Shown here piece after piece: positions 1 through 6,574 of a stretch of DNA of 9,507 nt (positions within the stretch are counted from its first letter, which is position 1; the number at the start of each line of letters is the position of its first letter). The notes beneath the pieces were generated by a model. That model was not told where the DNA came from, made no database searches, and saw only the letters and a program-made list of their open reading frames with translations. This stretch comes from Burkholderiaceae bacterium (lineage in GTDB: Bacteria; Pseudomonadota; Gammaproteobacteria; Burkholderiales; Burkholderiaceae), in NCBI GenBank assembly GCA_947461805.1, contig CANHMJ010000052.1, positions 1 to 9,507 of the forward strand. Reading direction: 5' to 3'. The position numbers were made by a program, and so were the translations under genes.

Positions 1-71
1 TCAAAGGCGACTTTTTCCCGAACGTCCACTGGCGCTGTGTGATGATTGATGCCGAGGGTCAACAGCTTCAT
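1..71 (-). CDS. hemA: Glutamyl-tRNA reductase, N-terminal fragment
   Basis: Only the first 23 codons lie in the window; the gene runs off the left edge. The visible peptide begins MKLLTLGINHHTAPV and continues to REKVAF, which is the conserved start of glutamyl-tRNA reductase (GluTR). By family knowledge this enzyme reduces glutamyl-tRNA(Glu) with NADPH to glutamate-1-semialdehyde, the committed step of the C5 route to haem, in the cytoplasm. The catalytic cysteine lies beyond the edge and cannot be checked. The ATG at 71 gives the usual family N-terminus. The only SD-like sequence before it is a weak AGGG. A TATAAT hexamer lies 8 nt upstream. The gene is divergent from the GlsB/YeaQ-like gene. 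Confidence 0.9.
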   Translation of the reverse strand, partial: MKLLTLGINHHTAPVDVREKVAF

Positions 72-79
72 AGGCCCTA

Positions 80-85
80 ATTATA
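80..85 (-). promoter_or_regulatory. Candidate -10 element for hemA
   Basis: The minus strand reads TATAAT, a perfect match to the sigma-70 -10 consensus, 8 nt before the hemA ATG at 71. Transcription from it would begin about 0-3 nt before the start codon. No convincing -35 element is visible 16-18 bp upstream, so this is suggestive only. Confidence 0.4.
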
Positions 86-114
86 GGTTTGATGGCGTTT
101 TAATGGGGATGCGC

Positions 115-372
115 ATGGGGTTTTTGGCTTTTCTACTGATTGGGTCGGCTGTTGGGTGGTCGGCGCACTACTTTTACCCTGGCCGCTTACGCCAAAAAAC
201 AGGGCTGTTAGGGTACTGCGCCCTTTTCGTAGCGGGTTTTCTGGGCGCTGCTGCCGGATCTTACGGCGGACAAGTCTTGGGACTATTTCAAGCGGGTCAG
301 ATTGCGGAATGGCTAAGCGCAATCGGGTCAGCTTGGCTTGCGGGTTTATTGCTGACCGCCATCCGCAAATAA
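115..372 (+). CDS. GlsB/YeaQ/YmgE-family small membrane protein
   Basis: A hydrophobic protein of about 85 residues with three likely membrane segments. It follows the layout of the transglycosylase-associated/YeaQ family: MGFLAFLLIGSAVGW..., then a YPGR turn (PGK or PGR is typical of the family), a glycine-rich second helix with FVAGFLGAAAGSYGG, and a third helix ending in RK. Members are inner-membrane proteins of unclear biochemical role, often linked to stress or acid response. In-frame ATGs occur at 46, 103, 109 and 115. The start at 115 is preferred because it gives the family's normal length and has GGGGA 5 nt upstream, whereas 46 would run back through the hemA start. The 3' end overlaps the 3' end of ung by 27 bp. 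The family call is fairly good; the exact start is uncertain. Confidence 0.75.
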   Translation: MGFLAFLLIGSAVGWSAHYFYPGRLRQKTGLLGYCALFVAGFLGAAAGSYGGQVLGLFQAGQIAEWLSAIGSAWLAGLLLTAIRK

Positions 373-1155
373 GCCGCTTTGCCGCGTTTGCTGCTGGCGT
401 TCAATCCAGCGAATGGGGTCCTTGCCATGGGCAATTAACCAGTCATTGGTTTTAGTGAAATGCCCGCAGCTAGCGCTGGGCTTCTCACCTGCACGTTGCT
501 GAATTAAAAAAGGTTGCGCTGTTTTATAAACCCCTAAGCCGGAAGGGTGTGAGGCTTGCAATAGCAGATGGGTAGATCCTTCTAAACCAAGCGCCTCATG
601 CTCAATCAAGGGTATTTTGGACTGGGCGTGCGCCCCCCAAAGCAGCCAAACTAAATTGGGCTTGGAGATCGACAACTGCCGAATCAGTGCATTGATGCAG
701 TGCTGCCATCCTAGGTGAAAGTGGCTGCCAGCTTCCCCTTGTTTGACGCTAAGCGCTGTATTCAAAAGTAAGACGCCTTGCCCGGCCCAATCACGTAAGT
801 CGCCGTGCGCCAAAGGTCCAAATCCTTCTAATTCCAACGCTTTGCTGATGTTACGCAGCGAGCTGGGAAAGCCGCGTGAGCCGGGAATAACGGAAGCGGG
901 AATAGAAAATGCGAGACCCTGCGCGAGGCCCGGCGAGTGGTAGGGGTCTTGCCCGAGAATCACCACCGATACTGCATCCACTGGAGTGAGCGTTAAAGCC
1001 TGAAAGAAAAGGGGCGGCGGCGGACAAATGGCATTCCCATCATCCGCAATTGCCTTATGCACATTCGCTTGCAGCTGCCGCCATTCTCGCGATGTGAGGT
1101 AATCCCCAAGCAGTGATTTCCAATCCTCAGGTATCAGCGCCTCTACATTGAGCAT
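346..1155 (-). CDS. ung: Uracil-DNA glycosylase, family 1
   Basis: A 269-residue family-1 uracil-DNA glycosylase, which removes uracil from DNA as the first step of base-excision repair. The water-activating motif GQDPYH is at residues 68-73, with catalytic Asp70. The uracil-stacking Phe is in LAFSIP (F83), the uracil-binding Asn in LLLNT (N132), and the catalytic-His/intercalation loop begins HPSGL at 203-207. That loop differs from the usual HPSPLS, and the stretch between it and the terminal Trp-containing helix is about 14 residues longer than my recollection of the E. coli protein. Length is otherwise slightly above the family's 220-230. The gene lies 27 bp after the M61 peptidase stop and is the last gene of the probable operon. 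No clear Shine-Dalgarno sequence is visible, so translation may depend on coupling. Its last 27 bp overlap the convergent GlsB-like gene. Confidence 0.96.
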   Translation of the reverse strand: MLNVEALIPEDWKSLLGDYLTSREWRQLQANVHKAIADDGNAICPPPPLFFQALTLTPVDAVSVVILGQDPYHSPGLAQGLAFSIPASVIPGSRGFPSSLRNISKALELEGFGPLAHGDLRDWAGQGVLLLNTALSVKQGEAGSHFHLGWQHCINALIRQLSISKPNLVWLLWGAHAQSKIPLIEHEALGLEGSTHLLLQASHPSGLGVYKTAQPFLIQQRAGEKPSASCGHFTKTNDWLIAHGKDPIRWIERQQQTRQSGLFADGGQQ

Positions 1156-1179
1156 TGCCGCGCCATGTTCAGAAGAGTG

Positions 1180-1199
1180 AACTTACTCTGCAGTAAGTT
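1180..1199 (-). other. Hairpin across the M61 peptidase stop codon
   Basis: A perfect 8-bp inverted repeat (AACTTACT / AGTAAGTT on the plus strand) with a 4-nt loop. It contains the stop codon of the M61 peptidase gene and lies 24 bp before the ung start. No U-tract follows, so it does not look like an intrinsic terminator. It could act as an RNA structure between the two genes, or be chance. Confidence 0.4.
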
Positions 1200-2940
1200 G
1201 ATATTGCATAACTGGATTAGAGGGCTCGAGTACAAATTGACTCTCGTGCTCACAGTCTTGGCGATAAAAACGCAAGCGTGCATTCGCCCCCATTTGCAAT
1301 TGGGCAAACACTGCATCTAGGCGACTAGGGCTAATCCGTTGACCGTTGATGCTGGCCAGCACATCACCCGGCGCTAAGCCAGCACGCTGAGCGATGCCGC
1401 CATCCAGCACATGGGTTACTTTGACCCAACCACCTTGATCGCTGTAACGCATAGCCCATTGCAATTTCATACTCTCTAGCGGGCCCATTTTTTTGTGGTC
1501 AACAATAATGCCCTGGGCTGTAAGCCAATGAGCCAGTGGTAGATCGTGGGTGCCTTCGATGTAGCGCGCCTTAAATTGCAACCAGGATTTTTTAAAGTCG
1601 GGCCCGATGGCAGCCAGCACAATCCGATCAAAACCATCTTCTGCCAGGCCCTCTTGGGTTTTGCCGTGGGCTGCCCAGAGCAATTGCATGACGTTATCTA
1701 AGGATTTGCGGTGGCGGGTTTGTACCCGAATCAATAGATCTAAGCCCAAAGCAATTAAGGCCCCTTTGGAGTAATAACTCACAACCGCATTAGGGGTATG
1801 CTCATCAGCCTGGTAATACTTGGTCCAGGCATCAAAGGAGCTATCAGCGACGCTTTGCTTGTGGCGACCGGGACCACGTAAAACCATATTCCAATTTTTT
1901 CCCACTAAGTTGAGGTAAGGCTGCAATTCAATGCGGCCACTCCGTAGCAATTGCAAGTCATCGTAGTAGCTAGTAAAGCCCTCAAAGAGCCAAAGCAAAC
2001 GTGTGTGATTTCGGGCTTGCAAATCGTAGGGCTGGAATGCCTTAGGCTGAATGCGCTTGACTAACCAGGCGTGAATGTACTCATGGCTGCATAGGCCTAA
2101 AAATTCCTGGTAGTGATCGTCATTGAGCGGGCAGCCCGCTTGAGGTAAGTGATCACGGTTGCACAGCAAGGCCGTGCTATCGGAGTGCTCTAAACCACCG
2201 TAGCCGGATAAAACCGCATTGACTAAAAATAAATAACGTTTAAATGGTGCCCGTTTTGTTTTGGGCTCAAATAAATCAATGATCGAGTCGCAAATTGCAC
2301 TGAGGTCGGTGATGAGGCGCTTGCGATCCACCTCTTGCAAGCAACCCTGAATCACCATGCTGTGGGCTGTGCCGCGTGATTTCCAATCAATTGTCTGAAA
2401 ATGCCCTAGCGCAATCGGATGATCTAAGAGCGCATCGTAGTTGGGCGCAAGGTAAAAACCAAATCCCGCAGTATCGGTCTTTACGCGACTTAAAGTAGTC
2501 TGTACTGACCATGTGCCGATGGGCGCGATCGCGAGGGCAGTAGGTAAATGGGTTTGACCTTCTACCGCCAAGCAAAGGCTGCTGGGGTTAAAGAAGCCGC
2601 GCTCTGAATCCAGATATGCCGTGCGAACCGATGCATCAAAGGCATACACCAGAGTGCGAACCTCAATAACCGTATCCGCCGCTACTGCAGGTAATTTCCA
2701 CGTGTCATTATCGATGCGCTCTAACGGAAGTTCGGTTTCAACTGTAGCCAAGACGGAAAAAGCAGCAATGGTTTCGATGTGCTTACTAAAGTCCCGAATT
2801 AAATAGCTCCCTGGAATCCAGGCTGGCATGCGCACCACTTGCCCAGTAGGATCGGGGTTAGCGATCCGCAAGGTGACCTCGTAGCGATGGCCATCTAAGT
2901 CAGCGGTATGAACCGTGTATTGAATTGCAGGAATAGCCAT
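1183..2940 (-). CDS. M61-family glycyl-aminopeptidase-like metalloprotease with PDZ domain
   Basis: A 585-residue zinc peptidase of the M61 (glycyl aminopeptidase) family, probably cytoplasmic because no signal peptide is visible. An N-terminal beta domain (about 1-190) contains the family's MPAWIPGSYLIRDF stretch at 38-51. The catalytic domain carries GGLEH at 248-252, the zinc motif HEYIH at 286-290 (His286 and His290 as ligands, Glu287 as base) and LFEGFTSYYDD, which supplies the third ligand Glu320. A PDZ domain occupies roughly 495-575, with GGWVKVTHVLDGGIAQRAGLAPGDVLASING-like sequence. Known members release N-terminal Gly or Ala; the physiological substrate here is unknown. The start at 2940 fits the family N-terminus but has no Shine-Dalgarno sequence. 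The gene lies 22 bp after dsbC and 27 bp before ung on the same strand. Confidence 0.9.
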   Translation of the reverse strand: MAIPAIQYTVHTADLDGHRYEVTLRIANPDPTGQVVRMPAWIPGSYLIRDFSKHIETIAAFSVLATVETELPLERIDNDTWKLPAVAADTVIEVRTLVYAFDASVRTAYLDSERGFFNPSSLCLAVEGQTHLPTALAIAPIGTWSVQTTLSRVKTDTAGFGFYLAPNYDALLDHPIALGHFQTIDWKSRGTAHSMVIQGCLQEVDRKRLITDLSAICDSIIDLFEPKTKRAPFKRYLFLVNAVLSGYGGLEHSDSTALLCNRDHLPQAGCPLNDDHYQEFLGLCSHEYIHAWLVKRIQPKAFQPYDLQARNHTRLLWLFEGFTSYYDDLQLLRSGRIELQPYLNLVGKNWNMVLRGPGRHKQSVADSSFDAWTKYYQADEHTPNAVVSYYSKGALIALGLDLLIRVQTRHRKSLDNVMQLLWAAHGKTQEGLAEDGFDRIVLAAIGPDFKKSWLQFKARYIEGTHDLPLAHWLTAQGIIVDHKKMGPLESMKLQWAMRYSDQGGWVKVTHVLDGGIAQRAGLAPGDVLASINGQRISPSRLDAVFAQLQMGANARLRFYRQDCEHESQFVLEPSNPVMQYQLTAE

Positions 2941-2962
2941 GGAAAAAGTCAGTTGAGTTAGT

Positions 2963-3700
2963 TTATTTCAGCGCAGCAAATTTCTTTTCAATGTCGCTCA
3001 ATTGCACTGCGCCTGGGAAGCGTGAGCCATCGGTAAAGAAGATGGTGGGGGTGCCCGTGATGCCATACGATTTAGCTAGGGCTAGATTTTTATCGATCGG
3101 CGTAGCGCACTCACCTTTACCGCTCGGTGCGGTGTTATTAATGGTCCAGTCTACCCATGCTTTGGTGGCATCAGAAGAGCACCAAATTTGTTTGGACTTT
3201 TGCACCGAGTCTGCAGACAGAATCGGCAATAAAAAGGTGTATACCGTCACATTATCAAGCTGCTGAAATGTTTTTTCTAGGCGCTTACAGTAACCGCAGT
3301 TGGGATCAGCAAAGACGGCGAGTTGACGACTGCCATTGCCGCGCACCATTTTGACTGCATTGCTTAGAGGCAGGTCAGACCAGCGTATGCGATTCAGATC
3401 AGCCTGACGCTTCTCGGTGAGATTTTGTCCGCTGGCTAACTCAATTACCTCACCCTGAATCAGGTACTTTGCGTTGGCATCGGTATAAAAGATTTCACTA
3501 TTGAGTTGCACTTCAAATAAGCCTGGCACCGGTGAGGCTGACACCCCTTTGATATTGGCAGTACTACCTAAGCGTTTTTGTAACTCGGCTTTAATCTGCT
3601 GGGTGTTTTGAGCCTGCGCAATAGGGGAGGCAATCAATAAGCCAACGATGCTGGTGCAAAACGCAAGAGCAGTACCGGTATTCCGCAGGGTGTTTTTCAT
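2963..3700 (-). CDS. dsbC: Periplasmic thiol:disulfide isomerase DsbC
   Basis: A 245-residue DsbC-type protein that reshuffles wrong disulfides in periplasmic proteins; in characterised systems it is kept reduced by DsbD. Residues 1-30 form a signal peptide (positive N-terminus, hydrophobic core, cleavage expected after AQA). An N-terminal dimerisation domain follows (about 31-95), then a linker and a thioredoxin fold with the active site CGYC at 135-138 inside FADPNCGYCKRLE, a second cysteine pair (C174, C198) in the place of the structural disulfide of E. coli DsbC, and a cis-proline in GTPT (P218). The start overlaps the upstream hydroxylase stop by ATGA and has a good AGGAGA ribosome binding site. 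The upstream gene supplies a ubiquinone-pathway-type enzyme, but a functional link is only inference. Confidence 0.95.
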   Translation of the reverse strand: MKNTLRNTGTALAFCTSIVGLLIASPIAQAQNTQQIKAELQKRLGSTANIKGVSASPVPGLFEVQLNSEIFYTDANAKYLIQGEVIELASGQNLTEKRQADLNRIRWSDLPLSNAVKMVRGNGSRQLAVFADPNCGYCKRLEKTFQQLDNVTVYTFLLPILSADSVQKSKQIWCSSDATKAWVDWTINNTAPSGKGECATPIDKNLALAKSYGITGTPTIFFTDGSRFPGAVQLSDIEKKFAALK

Positions 3701-4983
3701 TGCACTTCTCCTAAAGCTTCTTTTATTAAATACCGTTTAATGAGATGACTACGGTTGACTAGACCCATGCCCCAATTGCGAATTTTTTGCTGCAGGGGAT
3801 TGGCGCTCGTAAACAGTTGTTTCAGCCGATCGGTTACCCACAGTATGGCACTGGTATCGCCGTGACGTTCGCGCTCATAGCGGCGCAGCAAGACCGGATC
3901 AGCAATTGCTCGAAATGATTCACGCTCACGTAGGATACGCAGTAAGGCGGCCACATCGCGTAAGCCCAAATTTAATCCTTGTCCGGCCAAGGGATGTATG
4001 ACGTGCGCAGCATCCCCAATCAAAATCACTTTAGGCATGAGCTCTGGCCCAATCACGCGCTGCGCACGTATCTTACGCAGCGGAAAAGAACCTGGCTTGG
4101 AGTGTGGGCTTAGTGTTCCGAGGGTATGCACAATCGCGCCATCATGCAGCATTGCAAACTCAGACTGCCATTGGTCGGCATCGAGCGTAAGGAGTCGGGC
4201 AGCATTTTCGGGGGAGGTTGACCACACCATCGACACCTGCTTACCTGGGAGGGGCAGCATCGCAAGAATGTCGCCGCCCGGTAAAAACCACTGAAATGCC
4301 GTTTCTAAATGGGCGTTCGTACATAAAAAATTACCGACCACCGCGCGTTGCTCATACGATTTCTCATCAGTCTGGATTTGGAGCATGGAGCGCAGAGATG
4401 AGTTTGCGCCATCGGCTGCAATAACCAAGTTGGCTTTTACCTCGACTGGCGATTGCGTGCCATGTAATCTGAGCAAGGCACCATCGGGCTCAATAAAGAG
4501 ATTGTCGAGTGATCCAACAACGCACTCCAACTTCGACTGAAAGCGGCAGGCTTGTTCGAGGATATGTTCCAGTAAATCGGATTCCCCAATCCAGGCGAGT
4601 TGGGGAACGCCTGCCTCAAACGCCGACAGATGCAGTCCATCGCTGGGTTCGCCACGATCGCCATAGATGCGCATATCGCGTACCACTTGGAGGCGCGCGT
4701 GATCAATGGCATCCCACACTTGCAGGGATTGCAGCAGGGAGCGGGTCCCAGGAGAAATAGCGTAAATGCGTTCAGCCCAGTGATCCCCGCTTGGTTTGGC
4801 GGTGTGCTGGTCGACATCCGGCGCGATTTGGACCACATCAAAACCCTGTTGCGCTAGGCCTAGGGCGCAGGCTTTGCCCACAATACCGCCCCCAATCACG
4901 GCCACATCACACTGGCGTGGTTTGCCGGCAGCATGCGCGGACGCAGCTGGAGTAGTCATCGATTTGGATGGATTAAATGCCAT
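3697..4983 (-). CDS. UbiH/UbiF/VisC-family FAD-dependent hydroxylase
   Basis: A flavin monooxygenase of the UbiH/COQ6 family, about 428 residues from the chosen start. It has an N-terminal dinucleotide-binding motif (DVAVIGGGIVGKACALGL, with GGGIVG at 31-36), the DG motif VIAADGANSSLR near 187-198, and the family signature GDAAHVIHPLAGQGLNLGL beginning at residue 323. Relatives hydroxylate ring carbons of ubiquinone precursors using FAD, NAD(P)H and O2; which position this one modifies cannot be read from the sequence. The ATG at 4983 is chosen over an in-frame TTG at 5004; an ATG at 4959 is also possible, and none has a clear Shine-Dalgarno sequence. It is first in the probable operon with dsbC (4-bp ATGA overlap), the M61 peptidase and ung, and divergent from ychF across 40 bp. 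Confidence 0.88.
   Translation of the reverse strand: MAFNPSKSMTTPAASAHAAGKPRQCDVAVIGGGIVGKACALGLAQQGFDVVQIAPDVDQHTAKPSGDHWAERIYAISPGTRSLLQSLQVWDAIDHARLQVVRDMRIYGDRGEPSDGLHLSAFEAGVPQLAWIGESDLLEHILEQACRFQSKLECVVGSLDNLFIEPDGALLRLHGTQSPVEVKANLVIAADGANSSLRSMLQIQTDEKSYEQRAVVGNFLCTNAHLETAFQWFLPGGDILAMLPLPGKQVSMVWSTSPENAARLLTLDADQWQSEFAMLHDGAIVHTLGTLSPHSKPGSFPLRKIRAQRVIGPELMPKVILIGDAAHVIHPLAGQGLNLGLRDVAALLRILRERESFRAIADPVLLRRYERERHGDTSAILWVTDRLKQLFTSANPLQQKIRNWGMGLVNRSHLIKRYLIKEALGEVQ
3707..3712 (-). promoter_or_regulatory. Strong ribosome binding site for dsbC
   Basis: The minus strand reads AGGAGA with a 6-nt spacer before the dsbC ATG, inside the last codons of the upstream hydroxylase gene. It is the clearest Shine-Dalgarno sequence in the window and fixes the dsbC start despite the ATGA overlap. 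Confidence 0.75.
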
Positions 4984-4989
4984 AACCCG

Positions 4990-4995
4990 ATGATA
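4990..4995 (-). promoter_or_regulatory. Candidate -10 element for the ubiH-family operon
   Basis: The minus strand reads TATCAT (5 of 6 to TATAAT), 6 nt before the ATG at 4983. A TTGTAA lies 15 bp further upstream, a short spacer for a -35 element. If used, the mRNA would begin at or next to the start codon. It shares the 40-bp divergent region with ychF. Confidence 0.3.
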
Positions 4996-5011
4996 TCGAA
5001 ACAAGCCGAAT

Positions 5012-5017
5012 TACAAT
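5012..5017 (+). promoter_or_regulatory. Candidate -10 element for ychF
   Basis: TACAAT (5 of 6 to consensus) ends 6 nt before the ychF ATG at 5024. Transcription would start at about the A of the ATG, giving a leaderless message. The GGAGG at 5018-5022 is only 1 nt from the ATG, too close for a normal Shine-Dalgarno. No good -35 element is seen. Confidence 0.35.
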
Positions 5018-5023
5018 GGAGGC

Positions 5024-6118
5024 ATGTCTTTAAAATGCGGCATCGTCGGCCTGCCTAACGTCGGCAAATCTACCCTCTTTAATGCGCTTACTAAAGCTGG
5101 CATCGCGGCAGAAAACTACCCTTTCTGCACGATCGAGCCAAATGTAGGCGTGGTCGAGGTTCCTGACCCCCGTTTAGCTGCTTTAGCTGCCATTGTGAGC
5201 CCGGAACGCATCGTGCCCGCGGCTGTCGAGTTTGTTGACATTGCGGGTTTAGTTGCTGGCGCATCAAAGGGTGAGGGCCTTGGCAATCAGTTTTTAGCCA
5301 ATATTCGGGAAACCGATGCGATTACCCATGTGGTGCGCTGCTTTGATGATCCGAATGTGATTCACGTTGCCGGCAAGATCGATCCCATCTCCGACATTGG
5401 GGTGATTGATACGGAGTTGGCGCTGTCCGATCTGGCCACGGTTGAAAAAACCCTGAATCGCTCCAGCAAGGCCGCCAAGTCAGGCAATGATAAGGAAGCT
5501 GCCGCTTTGGTGGCTGTCTTAAGCAAGGTCCAAGCCCATTTAAATGAGGCCCAGCCTGTGCGTAGTATGAACCTGAGTGACGATGAGAAACTGCTGCTTA
5601 AGCCCCTCTGCTTAATTACTGCTAAGCCTGCTATGTATGTAGCCAACGTAAAAGACGATGGCTTTGAAAACAACCCCCATTTGAATGCCGTAATTGCGCA
5701 TGCAGCAAAAGAGGGCGCCCCAGTTGTGGCGGTCTGCGCTGCAATTGAGGCTGAAATCGCCGATCTAGACGATGCAGACAAGACTGAATTCTTGGCTGAT
5801 ATGGGTATGCAGGAGCCCGGTTTAGATCGGGTTATTCGTGCGGGCTATGCATTGCTGGGTTTGCAGACTTATTTCACCGCAGGCGTAAAAGAGGTTCGTG
5901 CTTGGACAATTCACATTGGGGCCACCGCACCCAATGCAGCGGGTGTGATCCATACTGATTTTGAGCGCGGCTTTATTCGAGCGCAAACCATTGCATTTGA
6001 TGACTTTATTCAATACAAAGGGGAATCGGGCGCCAAAGAGGCGGGCAAAATGCGCGCTGAAGGAAAAGAGTACATCGTCAAAGACGGCGACATACTGAAT
6101 TTCTTATTTAACGTGTAA
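5024..6118 (+). CDS. ychF: Ribosome-binding ATPase/GTPase YchF (OLA1/Obg-related)
   Basis: A 364-residue YchF protein, full length for the family; E. coli YchF is 363. The P-loop GLPNVGKST is at residues 9-17, the G3-type DIAG at 72-75 followed by GLVAGASKGEGLGNQF, and a histidine at position 114 matches the one proposed as catalytic in E. coli YchF. A helical insert occupies about 130-190 and a TGS domain the C-terminus (about 280-364). Relatives prefer ATP because the base-recognition motif is NxxE; here that position reads NVKD (208-211), an Asp instead of Glu. YchF binds ribosomes and is linked to stress and translation control. The start MSLKCGIVG is the family N-terminus. The gene is divergent from the ubiH-family operon and convergent with the winged-helix gene, 6 bp apart. 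Confidence 0.97.
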   Translation: MSLKCGIVGLPNVGKSTLFNALTKAGIAAENYPFCTIEPNVGVVEVPDPRLAALAAIVSPERIVPAAVEFVDIAGLVAGASKGEGLGNQFLANIRETDAITHVVRCFDDPNVIHVAGKIDPISDIGVIDTELALSDLATVEKTLNRSSKAAKSGNDKEAAALVAVLSKVQAHLNEAQPVRSMNLSDDEKLLLKPLCLITAKPAMYVANVKDDGFENNPHLNAVIAHAAKEGAPVVAVCAAIEAEIADLDDADKTEFLADMGMQEPGLDRVIRAGYALLGLQTYFTAGVKEVRAWTIHIGATAPNAAGVIHTDFERGFIRAQTIAFDDFIQYKGESGAKEAGKMRAEGKEYIVKDGDILNFLFNV

Positions 6119-6124
6119 GCTGAT

Positions 6125-6484
6125 TCAGCTGCTACGAACTGCCTTTTCAAGGCATTTCGATCGTTCCTCAAAACGCTTTATGGCTGACTTGGTCGGCACA
6201 ACATGTTTTTTACGACCATCTTCGTCTGCGGCCATATCGATCAAGCCCATCGCCCGTAAGTTTTTTAGCCGACCATGCAAGGTTGCCTGCGAACCTAATT
6301 CAGCAAGTGAAATCAAATCGCCCACCAACATAATCTGACCTTGGTGCGCGCTCAATACAATTTTATTAAGCAAGCTTTCCTCGGTGGCATCCAATTTATT
6401 GCCAGGGTTAATGCGATCCAATACATCAATTAAATTGAGGAAGCGGATATAGGCAGAATTTTTAGAGTTGGATGGGCCCGGCAT
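6125..6484 (-). CDS. MarR-like winged-helix DNA-binding protein
   Basis: A small protein of 119 residues with the look of a winged helix-turn-helix transcription factor. Helices about 31-48 lead to a likely HTH at 53-82 (VGDLISLAELGSQATLHGRL, then KNLRAMGLI), followed by a wing, DEDGRKKHVVPT (87-98), that resembles the MarR-family wing with its Asp-x-Arg and terminal Pro/Thr, then a C-terminal helix with several charged residues. I know of no specific named homologue and do not assign targets. The ATG at 6484 is preferred; an in-frame TTG at 6517 would add 11 low-complexity residues and run through a palindrome. No Shine-Dalgarno is visible. The gene is divergent from the membrane-protein gene across 123 AT-rich bp with palindromes, suggesting autoregulation or control of that neighbour (inference). 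Confidence 0.7.
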   Translation of the reverse strand: MPGPSNSKNSAYIRFLNLIDVLDRINPGNKLDATEESLLNKIVLSAHQGQIMLVGDLISLAELGSQATLHGRLKNLRAMGLIDMAADEDGRKKHVVPTKSAIKRFEERSKCLEKAVRSS

Positions 6485-6504
6485 GATTTTAGTTTTTAGT
6501 TTTA

Positions 6505-6519
6505 AATTGAAATTCAATT
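6505..6519. repeat. 15-bp palindrome, candidate operator
   Basis: A perfect odd palindrome with arms AATTGAA and TTCAATT around one central base, 20 bp upstream of the winged-helix gene start. The same half-site recurs at 6590-6596. Its size and position suit a dimeric winged-helix regulator, but AT-rich DNA raises the chance of coincidence. Confidence 0.45.
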
Positions 6520-6537
6520 AACAAATGTTTTATGAAT

Positions 6538-6547
6538 GGTGTACACC
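6538..6547. repeat. 10-bp palindrome GGTGTACACC
   Basis: A perfect palindrome in the middle of the divergent region, about 30 bp from the centre of the 15-bp palindrome. It is notable as a GC-containing patch in otherwise AT-rich DNA. It may be a second operator; this is speculative. Confidence 0.35.
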
Positions 6548-6574
6548 TTGCAGATAAGTATAAACCCTATTTTG

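Noticed and set aside
46..114. ATG at 46 as start of the GlsB/YeaQ-like protein
   Set aside because: It would overlap the hemA start on the other strand and add a non-hydrophobic N-terminal stretch that the family lacks.
4437..4841. 134-codon frame on the same strand as the hydroxylase in another frame
   Set aside because: The hydroxylase frame is continuous across it and carries the family motifs; the alternative product is low-complexity and unrecognised.
5362..5781. 139-codon open frame antisense to ychF
   Set aside because: It lies wholly inside ychF, is Ser/Ala-rich with no motif, and has no start signal; it is a shadow frame.
6118..6130. 13-bp palindrome AGCTGA-T-TCAGCT at the ychF/winged-helix junction as a terminator
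   Set aside because: The single-base centre leaves only a short stem once a loop forms, and no T-tract follows on either strand.
6485..6517. TTG start at 6517 giving an 11-residue longer winged-helix protein
   Set aside because: The extra residues (Asn/Lys/Leu) look like translated AT-rich intergenic DNA that includes the palindrome. The ATG at 6484 gives a sensible N-terminus.
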